A stretch of DNA of 5,864 bases from an uncultured Clostridia bacterium (GTDB lineage: Bacteria; Bacillota_A; Clostridia; Christensenellales; CAG-138). The notes under the pieces are model-generated. The model was not told the DNA's origin, ran no database searches, and saw nothing but the letters and a program-made list of their open reading frames with translations. Both the position numbers and the translations under genes were made by a program. Each line of letters begins with the position of its first letter. Position 1 is the stretch's first letter. The stretch lies in NCBI GenBank assembly GCA_946623765.1, contig CAMORL010000102.1, positions 1 to 5,864 of the forward strand, in the 5' to 3' direction. Shown here piece after piece: positions 1-4,526 of the stretch.

Positions 1-1
1 C

Positions 2-823
2 AACCTGACGATCACGGCAGCGCCGGCACCGACGCCCACACCGACGCCGACGCCTACGCCGACGCCCACACCCACACCCACGCCGACGCCTACGCCGACA
101 CCTACGCCTACGCCGACACCCACACCCACGCCGGCGCCCACGCCGGACACACACGTCAAGCCGAATTTTGTGGAGTGTGCCCCGGTGCATTATTACGACG
201 ATTTCCCGTCAAACGGCGAATACCGGGTTGCGTTCCTGCTCGATCTCCATGATCTGAAGGGCGGAACGGCGACAGCGACGCTGTACAGTGACGAAAGCGG
301 CGACTTTGCGTCCACCGGCGAGACGGTGACCTATGTCCCGGACGATCAGGACGAGTGGATGTCCGACGATCTCTATTACTTCCTCGACCGCGGCACTGCG
401 TCCGGCGCCGCAGCAAATATCAAGATCGTTATCGACTACACCTACCCGGACGGCGGCTCCGACCGGATTGAATCGCCGGAGATGTTCGTATACAGCGGCA
501 CCTTTGTCACCGCATCCGGTGCAAACGTCACGAACACGGCGGATGGATCCATCCTGACGTTGACATTCACGATCGACGGCAATCTGGTCGATCTGAGCGC
601 GATCGACCTCAACAACGCATATTATTCCGTCTTCCGCGTGATCGATGACGACAACGAGGAATATGTGCCGCTGCCTGCGCCGACAGTGGAACAAAACGGC
701 GACACCGTCAGTTACATTTTCGTTCTGACGGATGTCCTGCCGCCGGGACAGTATAAATACGATATCGCCTTGTATTATGATGATTGGGAGGGTTATACAA
801 TTGAAACGTTCAACATCGGCTAA
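2..823 (+). CDS. Probable secreted/surface protein, C-terminal part (Pro-Thr linker plus beta-rich region), 5' end outside window
   Basis: The frame is open from the first complete codon (AAC at 2-4), so this is the last 273 residues of a longer protein whose start and any signal peptide lie outside the window. A GTG at 170 could be mistaken for a start, but the Pro-Thr linker runs into it in the same frame. Residues 1-7 (NLTITAA) look like the end of a beta strand. Residues 8-48 are a Pro-Thr linker, and residues 49-273 are acidic, rich in Asp, Tyr and alternating hydrophobics, and poor in Lys. They may be two beta-sandwich-like units of roughly 100 residues each (about 57-160 and 161-273). 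No catalytic motif, sorting signal or C-terminal membrane helix is visible. Pro-Thr linkers of this kind usually join extracellular domains in Gram-positive bacteria, so export is inferred. The function is unknown. The last 23 bases overlap the MscS gene. Confidence 0.85.
   Translation, partial: NLTITAAPAPTPTPTPTPTPTPTPTPTPTPTPTPTPTPTPTPTPAPTPDTHVKPNFVECAPVHYYDDFPSNGEYRVAFLLDLHDLKGGTATATLYSDESGDFASTGETVTYVPDDQDEWMSDDLYYFLDRGTASGAAANIKIVIDYTYPDGGSDRIESPEMFVYSGTFVTASGANVTNTADGSILTLTFTIDGNLVDLSAIDLNNAYYSVFRVIDDDNEEYVPLPAPTVEQNGDTVSYIFVLTDVLPPGQYKYDIALYYDDWEGYTIETFNIG
23..145 (+). repeat. Hexanucleotide-based imperfect tandem repeat encoding a Pro-Thr linker
   Basis: The stretch is built from six-base units of the type ACGCCG, ACGCCC, ACGCCT and ACACCC. 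It encodes one Pro, then Ala-Pro, seventeen Thr-Pro dipeptides, Ala-Pro and a last Thr-Pro. The third codon positions vary, so the peptide repeat is far more regular than the DNA repeat. This suggests selection on the linker, although replication slippage may still change its length. In the protein it should be an extended, possibly glycosylated spacer. Confidence 0.95.
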
Positions 824-1757
824 AACGGCTAAAAAACAAAGACGCAGGGGCATCGGCACTGTCATCGGAGCCGCGGTCGCAATCATCCTCATTGTTCTGC
901 TGCTGAATCCGCAATGGATTCTGAAGCCGGAAAAAGCGAAGGAGTTTCAGGAGATCACGAAGGAACACTTCCTGATCAACGGCGACATCGACGTATCGGC
1001 GACACGGCTTCTGAACGTTCTGCTCGCTGTCTGCATCGTTTTCCTCATCTATATCGTGCTTCGCTGTGTGCTCGATCTGCTCGGAAAGCGAAGCAATCGC
1101 GCAGCGTCGGTCACGACGCTTTTCAAAGGACTTCTGAAATACGCCGCCGTGATCGTTGCGGTCATCTGGGGACTGGGCATCCTCGGCGTCAACATGACTG
1201 CGGTCTTCGCCGGTGTGGGAATCATCGGTCTCGCGCTCGGGTTCGGCGCGCAGAGTCTCATCGAGGACATCATCACCGGCTTTTTCATCATCTTTGAAGG
1301 GCAATACGGCATCGGCGATATCATCGTGCTCGATGATTTCCGCGGCGTCGTCCGCAGCATCGGCGTTCGTACTACCGTCCTCGAAGACGCCGGAGGCAAC
1401 CTGAAGATCGTCAACAACTCCGACATCCGGAACCTCCAGAACCGCTCCCGCAACACTTCGCTCGCGATCTGTGAGGTCGACGTTGCGTATGACACCGATT
1501 TGAAGGCGCTCGAAAAAATGCTCCCGCCGGAGCTTAACCGCATGTTTGAAGAGCACGACCAGTACCTTGCCGCGCCTGATTACCTGGGCGTTGAGAACCT
1601 CGGTGAAAGCGGCGTGTGTCTCCGGTTTGCCGTTTCGTGCAGAGAGGAGGATTTCTTTGTCGCCAAGCGTCTTCTGGCGCGCGATCTCCGCGTGCTGTTT
1701 GCCGAAAAAGGAATCGAAATCCCGTTCCCGCAGGTCGTTGTGCACAAGGGCGACTGA
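801..1757 (+). CDS. mscS: MscS-family small-conductance mechanosensitive ion channel
   Basis: The product is a membrane channel that opens under membrane tension to release solutes during hypo-osmotic shock. The proposed start is TTG at 801, because GGGAGG lies at 786-791 nine bases upstream; the in-frame ATGs at 777 and 780 have no such site. This gives 318 residues. The N-terminus is basic (KKQRRR at 11-16), followed by a hydrophobic helix at about 17-36, a loop, and helices at about 68-94 and 107-130. The pore helix at about 133-165 carries the family signature GLALGFGAQS (143-152), then EDIITGFFIIFEGQY and IGD. The beta domain (about 170-215) and the C-terminal alpha/beta domain follow, ending in the typical IPFPQ segment (307-311). 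By alignment with E. coli MscS from memory, L144 and F148 match the pore-closing L105 and L109, and S152 matches hinge G113. The first helix is extra relative to the three-helix E. coli protein. The start overlaps the upstream gene by 23 bases, which suggests translational coupling. Confidence 0.95.
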   Translation: MKRSTSAKTAKKQRRRGIGTVIGAAVAIILIVLLLNPQWILKPEKAKEFQEITKEHFLINGDIDVSATRLLNVLLAVCIVFLIYIVLRCVLDLLGKRSNRAASVTTLFKGLLKYAAVIVAVIWGLGILGVNMTAVFAGVGIIGLALGFGAQSLIEDIITGFFIIFEGQYGIGDIIVLDDFRGVVRSIGVRTTVLEDAGGNLKIVNNSDIRNLQNRSRNTSLAICEVDVAYDTDLKALEKMLPPELNRMFEEHDQYLAAPDYLGVENLGESGVCLRFAVSCREEDFFVAKRLLARDLRVLFAEKGIEIPFPQVVVHKGD

Positions 1758-1787
1758 CTCCCCGCCGTAAAAAACAGGGGATCCGCT

Positions 1788-2417
1788 ATGCAAACAAACA
1801 GAATCATTATTCGCAATGAAACCGAAAAAGACTTCCGCGCGGTTGAAAACCTCGTACGAGAAGCCTTCTGGAACGTCTACCGCCCCGGCTGTCTCGAGCA
1901 TTACGTCATTCACGTTTTGCGCGACGATCCGGCGTTTGTCAAAGAACTTGATTTTGTGATGGAACTGGACGGCAGGCTTATCGGGCAGAACATGTTTATG
2001 AAGACGCGCATCGACGCCGACGACGGCAGACAGATCGAGGTCCTCACGATGGGACCGATCGGCATCACGCCCGAATTAAAGCGGCAGGGATACGGCAAAA
2101 AGCTGCTCGATTACTCGCTCGAAAAGGCAAAAGCGCTCGGCTTTTCCGCGGTGCTCTTTGAGGGAAACATCGGATTTTACGGCAAATCCGGCTTTGACTT
2201 CGCGCGAAGCTTCGGCATTCGCTACCACGATCTCGAAGAGGGCGAGGACGATTCGTTCTTCCTCTGCAAGGAGCTGATTCCGGGCTGTCTCGAAACCGTC
2301 ACCGGCGTCTATCAGACGCCCGCGGGCTATTATGTGGACCCGGACGAAGCGGAACGGTTCGACGCGTCCTTCCCGAAGAAAGAAAAACTGGTGCTCCCCG
2401 GACAGCTTTTTTCCTGA
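1788..2417 (+). CDS. GNAT-family N-acetyltransferase (YhbS/COG3153-like)
   Basis: This 209-residue cytoplasmic enzyme probably transfers an acetyl group from acetyl-CoA to an amine; the acceptor cannot be read from the sequence. The GNAT fold is visible as beta1 (IIIRNETEKDF, 6-16), helices around 17-45, beta strands at 54-60 and 64-72, and beta4 at 84-93 (EVLTMGPIGI). The acetyl-CoA pyrophosphate loop R99-Q-G-Y-G-K follows, then the helix KLLDYSLEKAKALG. The pair AVLFEGNIGFYGKSGFDFA (121-139) is the usual segment of this subfamily, in which the residue stretch NIGFYGKSGF corresponds to the common 'YY.R.GF' element. A tail of about 50 residues past the core is typical of YhbS-type proteins. 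The ATG start has AGGGG at 1776-1780, seven bases upstream. It sits 30 bases after the MscS stop and is probably cotranscribed, with no promoter seen in the gap. A standalone function unrelated to the channel is likely. Confidence 0.9.
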   Translation: MQTNRIIIRNETEKDFRAVENLVREAFWNVYRPGCLEHYVIHVLRDDPAFVKELDFVMELDGRLIGQNMFMKTRIDADDGRQIEVLTMGPIGITPELKRQGYGKKLLDYSLEKAKALGFSAVLFEGNIGFYGKSGFDFARSFGIRYHDLEEGEDDSFFLCKELIPGCLETVTGVYQTPAGYYVDPDEAERFDASFPKKEKLVLPGQLFS

Positions 2418-2461
2418 TAAAACCGTCCGGAAGCACCGATCGATACCGTTGATGCAGCAAA

Positions 2462-2490
2462 AGACGCGGCGGATTTTTTCCGCCGCGTTT
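2462..2490. terminator. Bidirectional Rho-independent terminator between convergent genes
   Basis: A GC-rich stem of 10 perfect pairs (ACGCGGCGGA at 2464-2473 with TCCGCCGCGT at 2479-2488), extendable by G-U and A-U pairs, encloses a five-T loop. On the minus strand the stem is followed by CTTTTGC, a short U-run that would end the esterase operon. On the plus strand it is followed only by TT, with A-run AAAAG before it, so it is a weaker terminator for the acetyltransferase block. The right arm overlaps the stop codon of the esterase gene (2489-2491). Confidence 0.8.
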
Positions 2491-3109
2491 ACCGGTTCAG
2501 GATCCGGGAAAACGCCTTTGCGGTTCTCAGATCCGGGTCTTTGAAATGATTGCCGGGATTCCATTCGAGCACGCAGTCCGTACCGGCTGCTTTGAGAAGC
2601 GCATGCGCTTCCCGGATCTTTGCGCCGACCGTTGCCATTACGGGATTGCGGGTTCGTTCCTCGCGGTCGCCGAGGCTCAGATAGACGCGCCGCGTTCGGA
2701 TCGCATGCGTTTTCATGTAGTCCGAAAAACCCGGAAACCACAGGGACGGGGACGCCGCCGCAACCCCGCAGAACACGTCCGTCCGATACGCCGCCCACAG
2801 CGCAAACAGTCCCGCAAGCGAATACCCGCCGATGCAGTACGTTTTTGCCGGATCGGAACACAGCTTCAGAATTTCCTGCAAAAACGCAGCCGCGCCGCCC
2901 GAAAAGCCTTCGGTTCCGAACACCGGCGGCGCTTCCCACGGCGAAAGATCCGCGTTCCAGTCGCCGACTCTGACCGCAAGCAGACAGAAGTCCGGCGCGG
3001 TTTTTCGGATTGCGGCGACCTCGCTTTCGATCACGGCAAGGTCGTGATCATCGACCGGCTGTATCAGGATCCGTTTCGACGCCGGATCGCCGAATGTAAA
3101 AATCTGCAT
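2489..3109 (-). CDS. Esterase-D-like alpha/beta hydrolase
   Basis: The product is a 206-residue cytoplasmic hydrolase of the alpha/beta fold, related in layout to esterase D and enterochelin-esterase-like proteins. The nucleophile elbow is G95-Y-S97-L-A-G100, preceded by a beta strand (TYCIGG) and followed by a helix (LFALWAAYRTD) and the strand GVAAASPSLW. This run after the elbow, ending in SPSLW, is typical of that group. A second strand VYLSLGDRE (142-150) offers D148 or E149 for the acid, and NPGNHF (184-189) supplies the likely catalytic H188. No signal peptide is present. The start is ATG at 3109, because AGGAGA at 3115-3120 lies five bases upstream. A longer frame up to 3184 would overlap the preceding gene and lacks a site. 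The gene is last in a three-gene operon, 58 bases after the flavoprotein stop, and ends inside a terminator stem. At 206 residues it is somewhat short for the family, and the substrate is unknown. Confidence 0.88.
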   Translation of the reverse strand: MQIFTFGDPASKRILIQPVDDHDLAVIESEVAAIRKTAPDFCLLAVRVGDWNADLSPWEAPPVFGTEGFSGGAAAFLQEILKLCSDPAKTYCIGGYSLAGLFALWAAYRTDVFCGVAAASPSLWFPGFSDYMKTHAIRTRRVYLSLGDREERTRNPVMATVGAKIREAHALLKAAGTDCVLEWNPGNHFKDPDLRTAKAFSRILNR

Positions 3110-3167
3110 CTTTCTCTCCTTCAAAAACCGAATACCGTGTGCCGGTGATATAAGGGCTTCTTGAGAC

Positions 3168-3644
3168 TCACCGTTCGTTGACAAGCTTTCCGGTCATGTG
3201 CTCCGGCGTCAGCGAAAACAGCAGCGTCTTTGCGCCGAACGCTTCGATCTCATGTGCGATATAGGCTTCGTCGTCGGTGAACTTCCGCGAAAGCGCAGCC
3301 GCGATGCGGCAGGTCGTTTCCGGATCCTCGATCAGATCGACCCGTCCGAACACGATGACCGAACGGATGTTCTTCGCCCATTCGCCCTCGCGCACAAACC
3401 CCTCGTCGTACACGCAGAACGACGCCTTGCTGCACCGCTTCAAAGCATCGATCTTATGCCCCGTTTTGCCGCCGTGAAAATACAGCTTGCCGTCCGCTTC
3501 CGAATAGTAGTGATTCATCGGCATGCCGTACGGATAGCCGTCGTCGCCGAGCACGGACAGCACGCCGCGCGGCTCGCTTTTCAGAATCGCGATGCAGGTC
3601 TCTTTTGAAAGCGCCTGTTTTTTGCGAACCAGTTCCCGAAACAT
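3168..3644 (-). CDS. Pyridoxamine 5'-phosphate oxidase-fold flavoprotein (Nim-like)
   Basis: This 158-residue protein has the split-barrel flavin-binding fold of pyridoxamine-phosphate oxidases and is closest in pattern to the NimA/5-nitroimidazole-reductase-like group. The core signature is GVLSVLGDDGYPYGMPMNHYY (27-47), then KLYFHGGKTGHKIDALK (53-69) and ASFCVYDE (74-81). H57, K60, G62 and K64 are the expected flavin-phosphate region. VIVFGRVDLIED (97-107) forms the last barrel strands. Such proteins bind FMN or a related flavin and reduce small molecules, so a general reductase role is likely. Drug resistance should not be assumed. The ATG at 3644 has AGGAGG at 3652-3657, seven bases upstream. 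It starts 12 bases after the ABM gene stop, with the ribosome site touching that stop codon, so the two are clearly in one operon. Confidence 0.9.
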   Translation of the reverse strand: MFRELVRKKQALSKETCIAILKSEPRGVLSVLGDDGYPYGMPMNHYYSEADGKLYFHGGKTGHKIDALKRCSKASFCVYDEGFVREGEWAKNIRSVIVFGRVDLIEDPETTCRIAAALSRKFTDDEAYIAHEIEAFGAKTLLFSLTPEHMTGKLVNER

Positions 3645-3656
3645 GCGGACGCCTCC

Positions 3657-3941
3657 TTATGCCTCGAAGCGCTCGATGACCGTTTCGTTCACATACTGTT
3701 TCTTGAGTTCGGAAAGCCGCTTCAGGTGCGCGGTCTGTCCGTGCGAGCGAAGCGCATCCGCGTCCTCCCACTTCTCCAGCAGCAGCAGATCGCCGTTGTC
3801 GTCATACGGCAGGTAATACGCGTATTTGAGGTTGCCCGCTTCCGCGCGGCTCGCTTCGTCGATGCCATCCCTTTGAATCGCTTCCAGAAATTCCTCCCTG
3901 AGATCGGGCTTGCATTTGTAGGTCACATTCAGTACGATCAT
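3657..3941 (-). CDS. Antibiotic biosynthesis monooxygenase (ABM)-domain protein, YgiN-like
   Basis: This small protein of 94 residues has the ferredoxin-like ABM fold. It starts MIVLNVTYKCKPDLREEFLEA (beta1 and helix 1, 1-21), has a central region GNLKYAYYLPYDDNGDLLLLEKWEDADALRSH (36-67) with the family's typical 'Y.........L.E.W.d..al..H' pattern, and ends with a helix and a final strand (VNETVIERFEA). H67 and H72 are candidate conserved residues. Members are small dimeric proteins that act as cofactor-free oxygenases, quinol monooxygenases, or have unproven roles. The ATG at 3941 has a strong GGGAGGA site at 3948-3954, six bases upstream. The 38 residues open upstream to 4055 would run through the promoter and have no ribosome site. 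It is the first gene of an operon with the Nim-like flavoprotein and the esterase. Confidence 0.9.
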   Translation of the reverse strand: MIVLNVTYKCKPDLREEFLEAIQRDGIDEASRAEAGNLKYAYYLPYDDNGDLLLLEKWEDADALRSHGQTAHLKRLSELKKQYVNETVIERFEA

Positions 3942-4002
3942 GGCTTTTCCTCCCGGCATCTGTTTTTTAATGGGTTTCGCCGCAGGTTTTCCGCGACAGT
4001 TT

Positions 4003-4031
4003 ATTCTACCACAGTTCCCCGCAGATTGCCA
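4003..4031 (-). promoter_or_regulatory. Extended -10 promoter for the ABM-flavoprotein-esterase operon
   Basis: Reading the minus strand, TAGAAT (4008-4003) is preceded directly by TGG, which makes an extended -10 element (TGnTAGAAT). A weak -35 match, TGGCAA (4031-4026), lies 17 bases upstream. Transcription would start near 3996, leaving a leader of about 55 bases before the ABM start. It lies just beyond the terminator of the upstream unit, as expected for a new operon. No operator-like palindrome was found around it. Confidence 0.6.
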
Positions 4032-4053
4032 TGCCTTCCCGAAGGCACATTGC

Positions 4054-4097
4054 AAAAAGAGCCGTTCAGCCGCTTTTGCGGTTCTGAACAGCTCTTT
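4054..4097 (-). terminator. Rho-independent terminator of the FAD dehydrogenase unit
   Basis: On the minus strand AAAGAGC, one mismatch, then GTTCAG, a two-A bulge and CCGC form the left arm. AAAA is the loop, and GCGG, CTGAAC and GCTCTTT the right arm. The stem is followed by TT, giving an uninterrupted TTTTT run and then GC. This is a strong intrinsic terminator 16 bases past the stop of the 135-residue gene. No A-rich or T-rich design suits the plus strand equally, and no plus-strand gene arrives here. Confidence 0.85.
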
Positions 4098-4112
4098 GTG
4101 ATTCTGCGCGGG

Positions 4113-4520
4113 TTATTCCGTCCGGCGCCAGAGATACAGTCCCTCGCTTGCGGCAAGCGTGCGAAGGAGCAGCAGAAGCGCCTCGTCCGGGTTGTACACG
4201 GTGAGGTAGGTATCGTCCGGATCGGACACGATCAGGCTGTCCCGGGTCCGGATGCAGACATACCGCGTCCGGATCGCTTCGGCGATCCGTTCCGGCGCGG
4301 GGTTCATTTCCGTCTCTTCATCGAGCGAAACGCCGAGATAGCAGTTCAGCTTCAGAACAAGGTTGATCTTCTTCTGCGCAACGGCGGACCGCTGCGGTTC
4401 CGTGCGGTAATACCGCTCGACTGCAAAGTAATTGCCGGGGCTGTTCGCGTTGACGCGTTCCGGCAGGATGTCGATGATCCGGTACGGCGCTTCCAAAAGC
4501 GCGTCGATGGTTTGTTCCAT
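4113..4520 (-). CDS. Unrecognised 135-residue protein coupled to the FAD dehydrogenase
   Basis: I do not recognise the family. The protein is soluble-looking, with no signal peptide, membrane helix or cysteine motif (only C60 and C89). It opens with a helix (MEQTIDALLEAPYRIIDILPERV) and then has a Tyr/Arg-rich segment (NYFAVERYYRTEPQR, 30-44) and a hydrophobic strand (KINLVLKLNCYLGVSL, 51-66). Later come another strand pair (RYVCIRTRDSLIVSD) and a very hydrophobic helix (EALLLLLRTLAASEGLYLW, 113-131). The ATG at 4520 lies 6 bases after the dehydrogenase stop. The nearest ribosome-site-like GGAG is 15 bases away, inside the upstream gene, so translation is probably coupled by reinitiation. The codon style matches its neighbours and it is followed directly by a terminator, which supports a real gene. 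A role linked to the dehydrogenase is inferred from position only. Confidence 0.8.
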   Translation of the reverse strand: MEQTIDALLEAPYRIIDILPERVNANSPGNYFAVERYYRTEPQRSAVAQKKINLVLKLNCYLGVSLDEETEMNPAPERIAEAIRTRYVCIRTRDSLIVSDPDDTYLTVYNPDEALLLLLRTLAASEGLYLWRRTE

Positions 4521-4526
4521 AGGCAG

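Noticed and set aside
1..145. CRISPR-like or noncoding tandem repeat
   Set aside because: The units are six bases without spacers and are in frame with a protein, encoding Thr-Pro dipeptides.
209..892. A 227-codon minus-strand frame opposite the Pro-Thr-linker protein
   Set aside because: The plus frame is open from the window edge, carries the regular linker and meets the MscS gene with a ribosome site; the minus frame has none of these supports.
810..1913. A 367-codon open frame on the minus strand opposite the MscS gene
   Set aside because: It is a shadow of the strongly recognisable channel gene in GC-rich DNA; its translation is low-complexity, charged and without family pattern or ribosome site.
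2418..2461. Possible extra regulatory RNA or riboswitch downstream of the acetyltransferase
   Set aside because: Only 44 bases, with no stable structure seen apart from the terminator that follows.
2076..2939. A 287-codon minus-strand frame spanning the end of the GNAT gene and the esterase
   Set aside because: It crosses the terminator and lies out of frame with two well-supported genes; the translation is Arg/Gly/Ser-rich with no family signal.
3110..3167. A separate promoter for the esterase (TTATAT-like box in the 58-base gap)
   Set aside because: No -35 at acceptable spacing; the nearest TTGTCA is about 25 bases away, so cotranscription from the ABM promoter is simpler.
3168..3644. Calling the Nim-like protein a nitroimidazole resistance gene
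   Set aside because: The fold is clear but it is only generally similar to Nim proteins; nothing in the sequence shows activity on nitroimidazoles.
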